Shown here in pieces: positions 1 through 8,983 of a DNA stretch of 64,000 nucleotides. Positions within the stretch are counted from its first letter, which is position 1, and every line of letters starts with the position of its first letter. The position numbers and the translations under genes were made by a program. A model generated the notes under the pieces. It was not told the DNA's origin. It made no database searches and saw only the letters and a list, made by a program, of their open reading frames with translations. The stretch is from Caulobacter sp. 73W (GTDB lineage: Bacteria > Pseudomonadota > Alphaproteobacteria > Caulobacterales > Caulobacteraceae). The stretch covers positions 2,418,001 through 2,482,000 of the forward strand of contig NZ_CP158375.1 in the NCBI RefSeq assembly GCF_041021955.1, read 5' to 3'.

Positions 1-2
1 TC

Positions 3-1295
3 GCCCCGATTCAATCGCGGCCCCGAAAGGAGCTGCGAACGGCGACGGCCGGCCTGATCGCGGCCTTCGGACTGACCGCTCCGGCGTGGGCCCAGACGCC
101 GATCGACGCCGCCTTCGGTCTGGAGCTGCGCGCCCGCTACGAGGGCTTTGCGAACAACCTCTGGGGCTACGCCGATCCCGCCGATGACGGCTATCTATGG
201 CTCCGCGCCCTGCCGAACGCCGAGGTGAAGGCTGGGCCGCTGCGTGGGTATGTGCAGCTCGCCGCGACCCAGGCGCGGGGTGTCGGACTGGCTGAAGGCC
301 CGGTGGACACCACAGGGCTCGACCGCCTGCAGTCCTTCGTCGCCCTGAGCCTGCCGGTCGGCGACGATGTGGAGGTCACGCTGCAGGGCGGCCGCGCCTT
401 CGCGCCCCTCGGTTCCGAGCGTCTGGTCGGTCGTCGCTATGGCCCCAACGTCCCGCAGGCCTTCGACGGCGTTCGCGCGACGGTCCATACGCCCAGGCTG
501 AAGATCGACCTGCTGGACCTGCGCCCCGTCGCGGTGGAGCCGGGAAACTTCGACGACCGGGCCTCGCGCACGCGCAGCCTGCGCGGCGTCTATGCGACCG
601 CCGACCTGGGCGCCGGCGCGGGCCTCGACCTCTACTGGGTCGACTACGTCAACGACCAGGCGCGCTTTGAACAGGGGCGGGCGCGCGAGCGTCGCGACAC
701 CTATGGCGCCCGTATCTTCGGCAAACGCGGCGGCTGGTCGTGGAACTGGGAGGCCATGGTCCAGCGCGGCCGGTTCGGCGACGCCGCCATCGCCGCCTGG
801 TCGGTCGGCACGGAGACGGGCTACACCTTCGCCAACCGGCCGATGAAGCCAGCGGTGCGCCTGCGCGCCAATTATGTCAGCGGGGACCGCGACCCGAACG
901 ACGGCAAGCTTGGGACGTTCAACGCCCTTTTCCCGAAGGGGAAGTATTTCGGCGAGCTGTCGCCTATCGGCCCCTACAATATCGCCAACATCAGCCCGAC
1001 GGTCAGTGTCGATCTGGGCGGCGGGGTCGGTCTCGATCTCACCGCCGCCGCCTACTGGCGGGCGAGCCTGGGCGACGGCCTGTACGACGTGCCCGGCCAG
1101 CTGATCCGCGACGGCGCCGGCCGCCGCGCCCGCTTCGTCGGGGCCCAAGCCGAGGCGGCTGTCACCTGGCGGGTGGACGAACGCCTCGCCCTGACCGGCT
1201 CGTTGTCGCTATTCGCGCCCGGCAGCTTCCTGCGCGAGAGCGGACCTTCGGACACCATCGGCATGATCGGCGCCGAGGCGTTGTGGAGCTTCTAG
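3..1295 (+). CDS. Alginate export family outer-membrane protein (5' end outside window)
   Basis: The reading frame is open from the first bases of the window, so the start codon probably lies upstream. A signal peptide is visible (an alanine/leucine-rich stretch ending in A-W-A before Q, near position 95), then an all-beta protein of about 400 residues ending in W-S-F, a typical outer-membrane barrel C-terminus ending in Phe. The segment around 385-480 ([23 protein letters not shown]) matches the pattern of the AlgE-like alginate export family, in which a beta-barrel passes polysaccharide or small solutes across the outer membrane. The first in-frame ATG is at 225, but starting there would remove the signal peptide, so I reject it. 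Family call is from pattern recognition; the substrate is unknown. Confidence 0.7.
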   Translation, partial: APIQSRPRKELRTATAGLIAAFGLTAPAWAQTPIDAAFGLELRARYEGFANNLWGYADPADDGYLWLRALPNAEVKAGPLRGYVQLAATQARGVGLAEGPVDTTGLDRLQSFVALSLPVGDDVEVTLQGGRAFAPLGSERLVGRRYGPNVPQAFDGVRATVHTPRLKIDLLDLRPVAVEPGNFDDRASRTRSLRGVYATADLGAGAGLDLYWVDYVNDQARFEQGRARERRDTYGARIFGKRGGWSWNWEAMVQRGRFGDAAIAAWSVGTETGYTFANRPMKPAVRLRANYVSGDRDPNDGKLGTFNALFPKGKYFGELSPIGPYNIANISPTVSVDLGGGVGLDLTAAAYWRASLGDGLYDVPGQLIRDGAGRRARFVGAQAEAAVTWRVDERLALTGSLSLFAPGSFLRESGPSDTIGMIGAEALWSF

Positions 1296-1308
1296 AGTCA
1301 GCGGCAGG

Positions 1309-1641
1309 ATGCCGGGCATGAGCATCCCGATCTACATCCTGGCGGCCCTGGCCGAGATCGCCGGCTGCTTCGCCTTCTGGGCGTGGCTGCGCCTGGGCAG
1401 GTCGCCCCTGTGGATCGCACCGGGGCTGCTCAGCCTCGCACTTTTCGCCTTTCTGCTCACGTTGGTCGACGCCTCGGCGGCGGGCCGGGCCTACGCCAGC
1501 TACGGCGGCGTCTACATCGCCGCCTCCATTTCCTGGCTCTGGCTGGTGGAGCACCGCCCGCCGGATCGCTGGGATCTGCTGGGCGGCGCGGTCTGCCTGG
1601 TCGGCGCGGCGATCATCCTGTGGGGGCCGCGGGCTGGGTGA
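1309..1641 (+). CDS. ynfA: YnfA family small membrane protein
   Basis: A 107-110 residue, very hydrophobic protein with four predicted membrane helices. It has the family hallmarks: an [14 protein letters not shown] start, an [10 protein letters not shown] loop and a D-R-W-D-L-L-G segment before the last helix. YnfA (UPF0060) proteins are small inner-membrane proteins, some linked to SMR-type efflux. Two start codons are possible, 1309 and 1318. The second (MSIPIY) has CAGGA nine bases upstream and fits the family N-terminus better. It follows the upstream porin-like gene by 13 bases and faces the LysR gene tail to tail. Confidence 0.85.
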   Translation: MPGMSIPIYILAALAEIAGCFAFWAWLRLGRSPLWIAPGLLSLALFAFLLTLVDASAAGRAYASYGGVYIAASISWLWLVEHRPPDRWDLLGGAVCLVGAAIILWGPRAG

Positions 1642-1645
1642 CCGG

Positions 1646-2575
1646 TCAGATGTCGCCCAGGCCGTCCTCCTCCACGTCGCCCGCGCCCATGGCGACGAAC
1701 TGATCGAGCAGCCAGGCCGCGGCCGGGCCCGGCGGGGTGTCGCGTCGCCAGATGCCGGCGAAGCGATAGGTGCCGCCCACATGGTCGGGCATGTGCAGGC
1801 GCTGCAGCGTGCCCGCCACCAGATCGGCCTCGATCATTGGCAGCGGCATGTTCCCCCAGCCGATCCCTTCGCGCAGCAGGGCATGCTTGGCGCCCAGGTC
1901 GGCCAGGCGCCAGGTGCGCGGGCTCATCACCGAAAAGTCCTTGCCCTCAGTGAAGCGCGAGCGGTCGGTCAGCACCAGTTGGATGTGGTTGCGTCCCTCG
2001 CCCGGAAGGATCTTGTCCATGCGGCCCAGGGCGTGGTCGGGCGCCGCCACGGGCACCATGGCGACCGAACCGGCCGAGATGCTCTCGATCCCTTCGACCC
2101 CTGCCGACAGCGGGCCGGAGATGCCGATCACCGCCTGTCGGTCCAGCACCATGGCGGTGATGGCGCCCAGCGCCTCCTGGTGCAGGCGCAGGGCGACGGT
2201 CGGATAGGTCTCGTTGAAGGCGCGCAGCACCCGGCCCAGGCGCTCCGACGGCAGCATGACGTCCACCGCCAGGTCGATCTCCGCCTCCAGCCCGTCGAGC
2301 AGGCCCTTGACCTTGGCGCGCAGGCCGTCGACCCCCTGCGCGATCGTTCGCGCCTCGGCCAGCAGGGCGCGGCCGGCGATGGTCAGGGTCAGCTTGCGGG
2401 TCCCGTCCCGCTCGAACAGCTCCAGCCCCAGCTGTTCCTCCAGCTTGGAGACGCCGTAGCTGATCACCGACACCGCACGGTTCAGCTTGCGCGACGCCGC
2501 CGCCAGGCTGCCCCCGTCGACCACGGCCAGGAAGATGCGAAGCTGGTCGAAGGTGGGGAGCCCCGGATTGGCCAC
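1646..2575 (-). CDS. LysR family transcriptional regulator
   Basis: A 309-residue LysR-type regulator. Residues 8-67 form the winged helix-turn-helix (F.QLRIFLAVVDGGS.AAASRKLNRA..VISYGVSKLEEQLG..LFER) and residues 90-300 the substrate-binding domain. The start is GTG at 2575. It is transcribed divergently from the pirin gene at 2704, an arrangement common in proteobacteria where the regulator controls the adjacent pirin. The 128-bp shared control region contains an 11-bp palindrome. The ligand is unknown. Confidence 0.9.
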   Translation of the reverse strand: MANPGLPTFDQLRIFLAVVDGGSLAAASRKLNRAVSVISYGVSKLEEQLGLELFERDGTRKLTLTIAGRALLAEARTIAQGVDGLRAKVKGLLDGLEAEIDLAVDVMLPSERLGRVLRAFNETYPTVALRLHQEALGAITAMVLDRQAVIGISGPLSAGVEGIESISAGSVAMVPVAAPDHALGRMDKILPGEGRNHIQLVLTDRSRFTEGKDFSVMSPRTWRLADLGAKHALLREGIGWGNMPLPMIEADLVAGTLQRLHMPDHVGGTYRFAGIWRRDTPPGPAAAWLLDQFVAMGAGDVEEDGLGDI

Positions 2576-2607
2576 TTTTCAATTCCTTCGAACATTTTGG
2601 ATGAAAT

Positions 2608-2618
2608 TTAGCAGCTAA
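2608..2618. promoter_or_regulatory. Inverted repeat in LysR/pirin divergent promoter
   Basis: TTAGC-A-GCTAA is a perfect 5-bp inverted repeat in the AT-rich region between the divergent LysR and pirin genes. It is a candidate part of the LysR binding site, although the classic T-N11-A spacing is not exactly met. Confidence 0.35.
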
Positions 2619-2703
2619 TCGAAAAAGCCCGCAGGGGATAGATAGACGGTCATCGAAATCCAACGCGGCCCCAACGAGCGGCCCCTGACAAGGAGAAAGA
2701 CCG

Positions 2704-3402
2704 ATGATCGAGCTTCGTCCCTTCAGCAGCCTCGGCGGTGAGAACCACGGCTGGCTGGACGCCAAGCACCACTTCTCGTTCGCTGGCTACTACGACGAGA
2801 ACCGGGTCCACTGGGGCGCGCTGCGCGTCTGGAACGACGACACCATCGCGCCGCATACCGGCTTCCCGCCCCACCCGCACCGCGACATGGAGATCATCAC
2901 CTATGTCCGCGAAGGGGCCATCACCCACGAGGACAGCCTGGGCAACAAGGGCCGCACCGAGGCCGGCGACGTCCAGGTGATGAGCGCCGGCACCGGCATC
3001 CGCCACTCGGAGTACAACCGTGAGGACGTGACGACCAAGATCTTCCAGATCTGGATCATCCCGACCCATACCGGCGACGCTCCGGCCTGGGGCGCCAAGC
3101 CCTTCCCCAAGGGCGACCGCAGCGGTCGCTTCGTGACCCTTGCTTCCGGCGTGAAGGGCGACGAGGACGCCCTGCCGATCCGCACCAACGCCCGCGTCCT
3201 GGGCGCGACCCTGAAGGCGGGCGAGACCGCCGAGTATGTGCTGGGCGGTGACCGCAAGGGCTACCTCGTGCCGGCCGTCGGCGCCGTCGAGGTCGAAGGT
3301 GTCCAGGTCAACGCCCGCGACGGCCTGGCCATCAGCGAACTGGCCTCGATCAAGATCACGGCGATCGAGGACAGCGAGATCGTCCTGGTCAACTCGATCT
3401 GA
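2704..3402 (+). CDS. Pirin family protein
   Basis: A 232-residue bicupin protein of the YhhW/pirin type. The N-terminal cupin holds the metal-binding signature: F-P-P-H-P-H-R-D-M-E-I near residue 55 and G-T-G-I-R-H-S-E-Y-N near residue 98, giving the His-His-His-Glu site. Relatives are iron or nickel proteins, some with quercetin 2,3-dioxygenase activity in vitro. The cellular substrate here is unknown. AAGGAG lies just upstream of the ATG. It is divergent from a LysR regulator that probably controls it, and a strong hairpin follows the stop codon. Confidence 0.9.
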   Translation: MIELRPFSSLGGENHGWLDAKHHFSFAGYYDENRVHWGALRVWNDDTIAPHTGFPPHPHRDMEIITYVREGAITHEDSLGNKGRTEAGDVQVMSAGTGIRHSEYNREDVTTKIFQIWIIPTHTGDAPAWGAKPFPKGDRSGRFVTLASGVKGDEDALPIRTNARVLGATLKAGETAEYVLGGDRKGYLVPAVGAVEVEGVQVNARDGLAISELASIKITAIEDSEIVLVNSI

Positions 3403-3408
3403 CGAAAC

Positions 3409-3437
3409 GGGCGGGGCGCGCTTCACGCGTCCCGCCC
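3409..3437 (+). terminator. Hairpin terminator after pirin gene
   Basis: A 12-bp GC-rich stem (arms 3409-3420 and 3426-3437, one G-T wobble) with a five-base loop CTTCA starts seven bases after the pirin stop. The T-tract is weak (TCATCGTTT). Confidence 0.6.
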
Positions 3438-3569
3438 TCATCGTTTCCGGCGGGGCGGTGTTGCTTCTACGCCTCGCTGCGGCGGTTTCCGATCGGCTGC
3501 GTCACTGCGCGCCGCCGGGGCGGGGGGAATCAAGACATCCTGATGCCTCGTTCCAGCAAGAGGCCGGCC

Positions 3570-3779
3570 ATGACCGAAGCAACCTTCATGTCGTTCGTGC
3601 CGAAGGCCAAGTGCGCCAAGCTGCGCGCCCTGCTGGAGGCCGAGCCCGCCGAAACCTTCCGCTGGCGCGAACGCCGCACCTTCACCGGCAGCGAGTTCTA
3701 CCTGACCGGCCCGTCGTCCCTGGTGCGCGAGGCGCATGAAGGCATCGCCGTCTGGCTGATGCGCGACGAGCGGTTCTAG
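3570..3779 (+). CDS. Small hypothetical protein
   Basis: A 69-residue basic protein (MTEATFMSFVPKAKCAKLRA...) that I do not recognise. The start at 3570 is preferred over 3543 because AAGAGG lies six bases upstream. It has no signal peptide or membrane helix. Its TAG stop sits in a CTAG shared with the stop codon of the convergent ctaD gene. Codon use looks like real coding sequence. Confidence 0.55.
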   Translation: MTEATFMSFVPKAKCAKLRALLEAEPAETFRWRERRTFTGSEFYLTGPSSLVREAHEGIAVWLMRDERF

Positions 3780-6310
3780 GAACCCGGCGCCAGGCGCACG
3801 AGCAGCGCGCCGACCAGGCCCTCGGCGGCGGTATAGACGCAGAATAGCCAGATCAGATCGAAGGTCGCCCGTCGGCGGGCGTTCACCATGCCGCATGCCG
3901 TGCGCGCCGCCAGATATCCGACCATCAGCACGCAGATCGCCAGCAGGCATCCTTGAAGCGCCAGGAACCCGAAGACGGTGGCGCCCTGGCCGGTCGCCTC
4001 GGGGGCCAGGCCCGCGGCGCGCCAGGAGGTGAAGTCCCGCCACCAGGCCGCAGCCTGGAGGCCTATGGCAGCGATCATCAGCACGGTCGCCGTTAGCGCC
4101 CCGGCCGGCCACTTGAACAGCGCCCGGCTGGCCAGCATCGGAATGGCGATCGCCGCCAGATAGCCGCCGACCGTCAGCCAAAGCGACATCTGCGACGGCG
4201 GCGCGATCCACAGGTCCGGCCTGCGCGACCACAAGAACAGGTACGAGAAGACCAGCATGGCGAAGATCATGCCGATCACGATCAGCAGGATGATCATCGC
4301 CCACCAGCCATGGCTGGACGGGCCGGTGATGTAGGTCGGCACGCGAATGCCGGCGCCGATATCGGCGGTCTCGTCCTTCAACGGCCGGTCGGTGTCCCAC
4401 AGCCAGCGCAGCACGGCGACGATGGCGACCACGCCGCAGAAGACCGACGCGGCGTAGGCCTGGATGGTCAGCAGCAGGAAGAAGCCCGCCGTGCCGACCG
4501 CCGCCCACAGGTGCCAGGCCGAGGGTGTCGGCATGTGCTGCAGATATTGCGGCTCGGCGTTCAGGGGGCTGGTGACGATGGTCTCGCGCACGCCGGTCGC
4601 GGCGTTGGGCAGGAAGTAGCGGCCCTCGTCCACATCCTTGGCCAGCTTAGGGTCGTCCCACACCGGATAGCGCGAGGTGATCACCGGAATGCTGCGGGTG
4701 GAGTAGAGCCCCGTAGGCAGCCACTCCAGCGTGCCGCCGCCATAGACATTGCCGGCGCTGCTTTCGGAGCTGAACCGGAATCGCCGGGCGAAGTCGATGC
4801 AGAACAGGATGACGCCCGCGGCGATCAGGAACGCCCCGACGGTGGAGATCATGTTGGGCAGGTCCCAGCCCCGCCCAGGCAGGTAGGTATAGACCCGCCG
4901 CGGCATGCCCATCAGCCCGGTCAGGTGCATGGGCAGGAAGGCCACGTGCATGCCGGTGAACATCAGCCAGAACACCCAGCGACCGACCCGCTCGGACAGG
5001 GCGTTCCTGCTCATCATCGGCGTCCAGTAATACAGCGCCGCGAACAGCGGGAAGACCATCCCGCCGATCAGCACGTAGTGCAGGTGGGCGACGATGAAAT
5101 AGGTGTCGTGAGCCTGCCAGTCGAAGGGCACGAGCCCGACCATCACCCCGGTCAGCCCGCCCATGGTGAAGGTGATCAGGCTGCCCAGGGCGAACAGGCC
5201 CGGCGTGTTGAACTGCATCCGCCCCGCCGCCACCGTGGCGATCCACGAAAACACCTGCACTCCCGCCGGGATGCTGACCGCCATGCTGGCCGCCGAGAAG
5301 AAGTTCACCGAGATGGTCGGCATGCCGGTGGTGAACATGTGGTGGGCCCACACGCCGAAGCTGATGAACCCGGTCGCCAGCAAGGCGAGAACCACCATGC
5401 GGTAGCCGACCAGCGGAGTCTTGGCGACGCTGGGGATGATCATCGACATCATGCCCGCCGCCGGCAGGAAGATGATGTAGACCTCCGGGTGGCCGAAGAA
5501 CCAGAAGAGGTGCTGCCACAGCACCGGATCGCCGCCGCGCGCCGCGTCGAAGAACGGCCAGTCCAGCGCTCGCTCCATCTCCAGCAGCAGGGTGCCCAGG
5601 ATGATCGACGGAAAGCCAATGATGATCATCACGGCGAAGACCAGCATGGCCCAGGCGAAGATCGGCAGCTTGTCCAGGGTCATGCCCGGCGCGCGGGTCT
5701 TCAGCACGCCGACGATGATCTCGATGGCCCCGGCGATGGCCGAGATCTCGATGAAGCCGATGCCCAGCAGCCAGAAGTCGGCGTTGATCCCCGGCGAGAA
5801 GGTCTTGCTGGTCAGCGGCGGGTACATGAACCAGCCGCCGTTGGGCGCCAGGCCGAAGAACAGCGAGCAGAAGAAGGCCAGCCCGCCCACGAGATAGGCC
5901 CAGAACGCATAGGCCGACAGGCGCGGGAACGGCAGGTCACGCGCCGCCAGCATCTGCGGCAGCAGCAGCACACCCATCGCCTCCACGGCCGGCACGGCGA
6001 AGAGGAACATCATCACGGTGCCGTGCATCGTGAAGAACTGGTTGTAGGTCTCCTGCGGCAGCACCCCGTTCAGCGGCAGGGCCAGCTGGGTGCGCATGAC
6101 CAGGGCCAGCACCCCCGCCAGGACGAAGAACAGGAACGCCGCACCGACGTAATAGAGGCCGACATAGTTGTTGTTGACGACCGTCAGGTGCTCCCACTTC
6201 CTCGGCGCGCACCAGATGCGTTTCAGCTCAGGCAGCTCGGCCTTCGGCCGCACGCCCTTGGTGGGGAACCGTTCGTAAAGCTTGGGGTCGAAGCCGGTCT
6301 CCGAGCTCAT
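3776..6310 (-). CDS. ctaD: Cytochrome c oxidase subunit I fused to subunit III
   Basis: An 844-residue fusion. Residues 1 to about 570 are the 12-helix haem-copper subunit I. Visible motifs are the low-spin haem histidine in H-G-T-V-M-M-F, the Cu-B/Tyr motif W-F-F-G-H-P-E-V-Y-I, the paired histidines of A-H-H-M-F-T-T-G and the haem ligands in V-A-H-L-H-Y-V. A linker (about 570-650) leads to a C-terminal subunit-III-like region with further helices. It catalyses reduction of oxygen to water with proton pumping in the inner membrane. It overlaps ctaC by ATGA, so the two are translationally coupled. Subunit I-III fusions are known in caa3-type oxidases. Its stop codon lies in a CTAG shared with the convergent small gene. 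Confidence 0.93.
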   Translation of the reverse strand: MSSETGFDPKLYERFPTKGVRPKAELPELKRIWCAPRKWEHLTVVNNNYVGLYYVGAAFLFFVLAGVLALVMRTQLALPLNGVLPQETYNQFFTMHGTVMMFLFAVPAVEAMGVLLLPQMLAARDLPFPRLSAYAFWAYLVGGLAFFCSLFFGLAPNGGWFMYPPLTSKTFSPGINADFWLLGIGFIEISAIAGAIEIIVGVLKTRAPGMTLDKLPIFAWAMLVFAVMIIIGFPSIILGTLLLEMERALDWPFFDAARGGDPVLWQHLFWFFGHPEVYIIFLPAAGMMSMIIPSVAKTPLVGYRMVVLALLATGFISFGVWAHHMFTTGMPTISVNFFSAASMAVSIPAGVQVFSWIATVAAGRMQFNTPGLFALGSLITFTMGGLTGVMVGLVPFDWQAHDTYFIVAHLHYVLIGGMVFPLFAALYYWTPMMSRNALSERVGRWVFWLMFTGMHVAFLPMHLTGLMGMPRRVYTYLPGRGWDLPNMISTVGAFLIAAGVILFCIDFARRFRFSSESSAGNVYGGGTLEWLPTGLYSTRSIPVITSRYPVWDDPKLAKDVDEGRYFLPNAATGVRETIVTSPLNAEPQYLQHMPTPSAWHLWAAVGTAGFFLLLTIQAYAASVFCGVVAIVAVLRWLWDTDRPLKDETADIGAGIRVPTYITGPSSHGWWAMIILLIVIGMIFAMLVFSYLFLWSRRPDLWIAPPSQMSLWLTVGGYLAAIAIPMLASRALFKWPAGALTATVLMIAAIGLQAAAWWRDFTSWRAAGLAPEATGQGATVFGFLALQGCLLAICVLMVGYLAARTACGMVNARRRATFDLIWLFCVYTAAEGLVGALLVRLAPGS

Positions 6311-7260
6311 CGCCGGCTCTCAAGATAGGCGGCGATCGCCTGCAGGTCGGCGCCCGACAGCACCTTGTAGGCGGGCATGCGGTTGCCGGGCTTGATGGTC
6401 TGGCTGTCGGCCGTCCAGCCGGCCAGGGTGCCGCGATTGTTGGGCAGTATGCCGGCGCCCAGACTGCGGCGCGAACCCACATGCGTCAGGTCAGGACCAG
6501 CCAGGCCGTCAGCGGGCGTTCCGGCGACGGTGTGGCAGGCGCCGCAGCCGCTCCGTTCAAACACCTGAGCGCCGCGCTGGCTGAGCGGATCGGCCGGCGG
6601 GGCGGGAGGCGCAAGCCGCCCCTGGCGCCAGCGCTCGAAATCCTCGGGCGTGTGAGCGACCACAACCAGCCCCATCAGGGCGTGGGGACCGCCGCAGAAT
6701 TCGGCGCACTGGCCGGCATAGACGCCGGGCTCGTCCGCCTGCAGCCGAGCGATGTTGCGGCGGCCGGGTATCATGTCGACCTTGCCGCCCAGGCGCGGAA
6801 TCCAGAAGGCGTGGATGACGTCGGCGGACTCCAGCTCGAAGGTCACCGGCCGGCCCGTGGGGATGTGGATCTCGTTGGCGTCCTGCATCGCCTCACGACC
6901 CTGGCCATCCAGATAGGCCACCCGCCACCACCACACCTCGCCGGTGACGCGCACGCGCATTTCGCCCGGCTGAGGCGCTTCCGAAAGCCGCCCGGTCAGG
7001 CTCAGCCCCCAGACCAGCAGGACGGTCAGCACGATGAGGGGAAAGGCCAGGCCGCCGACCCAGACCAGGCGATTGCCGCCCAGGCGCCGCTTCCAGGTCG
7101 GGCCGCCGAACAGGGCGAGGCCCGTGGCGACCATCACCACCAAGGTGACTGCGGCGGCCATGGCGAACAGCGCCCAGCTCAGCACCACGATGGGGCCGTT
7201 GAACGGTCCCGCCGGATCGAGGACCGGCGGCGGCCAGCCGGCAAGCGCGTCAGCGAGCAT
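6307..7260 (-). CDS. ctaC: Cytochrome c oxidase subunit II with fused cytochrome c domain
   Basis: A 317-residue subunit II. Two N-terminal membrane helices (about 25-55 and 70-95) precede a periplasmic cupredoxin domain with the complete Cu-A motif C-A-E-F-C-G-G-P-H-A-L-M near residue 195. A C-terminal class I cytochrome c domain follows, with C-G-A-C-H near residue 240 and a distal Met (N-R-M-P-A-Y). The fused cytochrome defines a caa3-type enzyme that takes electrons directly through its own haem. It overlaps the upstream cytochrome c gene by 11 bases and ctaD by four. Confidence 0.93.
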   Translation of the reverse strand: MLADALAGWPPPVLDPAGPFNGPIVVLSWALFAMAAAVTLVVMVATGLALFGGPTWKRRLGGNRLVWVGGLAFPLIVLTVLLVWGLSLTGRLSEAPQPGEMRVRVTGEVWWWRVAYLDGQGREAMQDANEIHIPTGRPVTFELESADVIHAFWIPRLGGKVDMIPGRRNIARLQADEPGVYAGQCAEFCGGPHALMGLVVVAHTPEDFERWRQGRLAPPAPPADPLSQRGAQVFERSGCGACHTVAGTPADGLAGPDLTHVGSRRSLGAGILPNNRGTLAGWTADSQTIKPGNRMPAYKVLSGADLQAIAAYLESRR

Positions 7261-7618
7261 GGAGCGTATAGAGGTAGGCCGCCACGTGGCGCGCCTCCTC
7301 CTCCGTCAGGGGCATGGGCGGCATGCCCGTCTCGGGCGACAGGGATGGCGCGTCGCGCACGAAACGGGCCAGGGTCTCCGGCTGGTTGGGGAAGCGCCCG
7401 GCGATCAGGGCGCGGTCTGCGAAGCCCTCCAGGGACGGGCCCACCTTGCCTTGCGGCCAGGTCACGCCGGGAATCTGGTGGCAGGCGCCGCAGCCGACAC
7501 GCTCGGTGATGTTGCGGCCCAGGCCGGCGTCCGCGCCGCTCAGGGCGCGCGGTTGAACCTTGCCGCCCTCGCAGGCGCACAGGATCAGTCCCATCATCGC
7601 TATGCCGATACGCTTCAA
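7250..7618 (-). CDS. Lipoprotein c-type cytochrome
   Basis: A monohaem cytochrome c of about 122 residues. The C-G-A-C-H haem site follows a lipoprotein signal (KRIGIAMMGLILCAC; lipobox L-C-A-C), and the axial Met is in G-M-P-P-M. A TTG start at 7618 gives the best signal peptide; a longer frame from 7639 is possible. It ends 11 bases inside ctaC, so it belongs to the same operon and probably delivers electrons to the oxidase from the periplasmic face. Confidence 0.8.
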   Translation of the reverse strand: MKRIGIAMMGLILCACEGGKVQPRALSGADAGLGRNITERVGCGACHQIPGVTWPQGKVGPSLEGFADRALIAGRFPNQPETLARFVRDAPSLSPETGMPPMPLTEEEARHVAAYLYTLHAR

Positions 7619-7710
7619 ACCCAGCTCGCCCCGCAACAACCAAACTGAGCAATTCGCGGGGCGCCATGGAGTTCCCCGGAACCGCCGGCGCGCGGTCGTG
7701 TTCCGCTGCC

Positions 7711-8388
7711 ATGGATCGTGTCGGCCGAGCTTTGCGCCTCTGCCTCCTGGGCTTCGGCGGCGCCGTGGGACTGGCCGCTTGTGAACCCCAGGAGCCGCCG
7801 CCGGACGCCTTCCGCCGCACGGGGGAGCTGATCGCCCTGAGCGGCGGCGATGGCGGGGCGCGCAAGGCCTGCTTCACCTGCCACGGGCTTGAAGGACAGG
7901 GCGACGGCCAGGCCTCGCCTCGCCTGGCGAATCTCGACGCGGCCTGGATGCAGCGGCAACTGGACGACTACGCGTCGGGCCGTCGTCCCGACCCGGTGAT
8001 GGGGCCGATCGCCAAGCATCTGACGGCTGAGGATCGTCGTGCCGTCTCCGCCTGGTACGCCGCCTTGCCGCTTCCGCCGGTGTCCACAGCGCGGTCGTCA
8101 CCGGTAGGCGCACGCCTCTATCACCAAGGGGACGCCAAGCGCGGGCTTCAGCCCTGCGCGGCCTGCCATGGTGATGCGGGCGAGGGGCGCGGCCCGGCCA
8201 ATCCGCCCCTGGCCGGGCAGCCGCCGGCGTACATCGCCGAGCAGCTCAACCGATGGGCCAAGGCGCGCCGCCGCAACGATCCGCGCGACGTCATGCTGCA
8301 CATCAGCCGTGCGCTGACGCCCGCCGAGACCGACGCCGTGTCGGCTTATGCGACAGCGCCTTCCGCACGTCCTCTTCCAACTCCGTAA
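7711..8388 (+). CDS. Diheme cytochrome c (cytochrome c4-like) lipoprotein
   Basis: A protein of about 225 residues with two haem sites, C-F-T-C-H-G near residue 52 and C-A-A-C-H-G near residue 145, in tandem class I domains as in cytochrome c4. The second domain has the typical P-P-L-A-G-Q-P-P-A-Y-I-A-E-Q-L. The N-terminus is a lipoprotein signal ending G-L-A-A-C, which supports the ATG at 7711 over 7666. It lies on the strand opposite to the rest of the oxidase island. Its last 86 bases overlap the cytochrome b561 gene in antisense. Confidence 0.85.
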   Translation: MDRVGRALRLCLLGFGGAVGLAACEPQEPPPDAFRRTGELIALSGGDGGARKACFTCHGLEGQGDGQASPRLANLDAAWMQRQLDDYASGRRPDPVMGPIAKHLTAEDRRAVSAWYAALPLPPVSTARSSPVGARLYHQGDAKRGLQPCAACHGDAGEGRGPANPPLAGQPPAYIAEQLNRWAKARRRNDPRDVMLHISRALTPAETDAVSAYATAPSARPLPTP

Positions 8389-8983
8389 CGCCGGGCAGCA
8401 TGCCTTCCAGCACATCATGCCGGTGGTGAAAGTGATGCCAAAGGGCCGCGCCGACATGCGCGGGAATGGCCAGCACGAGGATCGAGACGAGGATGAAGTG
8501 GAGCCACTCCGCCCAAAGCTCGATCGCCCAACGGGCGTGCATGGAGAGTTCTTGGAAGGGCAACAGGGGCCACGGCAACACGCCGCCGAACTTCAACGGC
8601 TGTTCGCTAGCCGTGGCGGACACCATGGCCCACCCGCTGAGCGGCAGGAGGATCAGAGCGGCATAAAAGGCGTAGTGGGTGATGTGGGCCACGGCGCTCT
8701 GCCAGCCGGGCTTGTCCGCGTCATTGATCGGCCCCGGCGCCATCATGGTCCGCCATGCCGTGCGCAGCAGCATAAGCACCAGGATCACCAGGCCGACCGC
8801 GCTATGCACCTGATAGGCGTCCAGCTTGTCAGGCCCGACCGGCAGGCGTCCGGCGCGCCAGCCCCACCAGAGCTGGAAGACCACCAAGCCGGCCACGATC
8901 CAGTGAAAGGCCACCCCGATCGGCGAGTAGCGCTTGTCCCTGTTGTAGCCGCGCGCCCATCTCCGAATTCTCCGCAGGATCAT
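8303..8983 (-). CDS. Cytochrome b561-type di-haem membrane protein
   Basis: A 226-residue four-helix membrane cytochrome b. Haem-ligand histidines are visible in F-H-W-I-V-A near residue 27, Q-V-H-S-A-V-G near residue 59, the helix after H-I-T-H-Y-A-F-Y, and the last helix (A-E-W-L-H-F-I-L; A-H-V-G-A-A-L-W-H-H-F). It would shuttle electrons between quinol and periplasmic cytochromes. The start overlaps the upstream ctaG-like stop by ATGA. The basic C-terminal tail is encoded in the segment that overlaps the plus-strand cytochrome c gene. Confidence 0.88.
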   Translation of the reverse strand: MILRRIRRWARGYNRDKRYSPIGVAFHWIVAGLVVFQLWWGWRAGRLPVGPDKLDAYQVHSAVGLVILVLMLLRTAWRTMMAPGPINDADKPGWQSAVAHITHYAFYAALILLPLSGWAMVSATASEQPLKFGGVLPWPLLPFQELSMHARWAIELWAEWLHFILVSILVLAIPAHVGAALWHHFHHRHDVLEGMLPGVTELEEDVRKALSHKPTRRRSRRASAHG

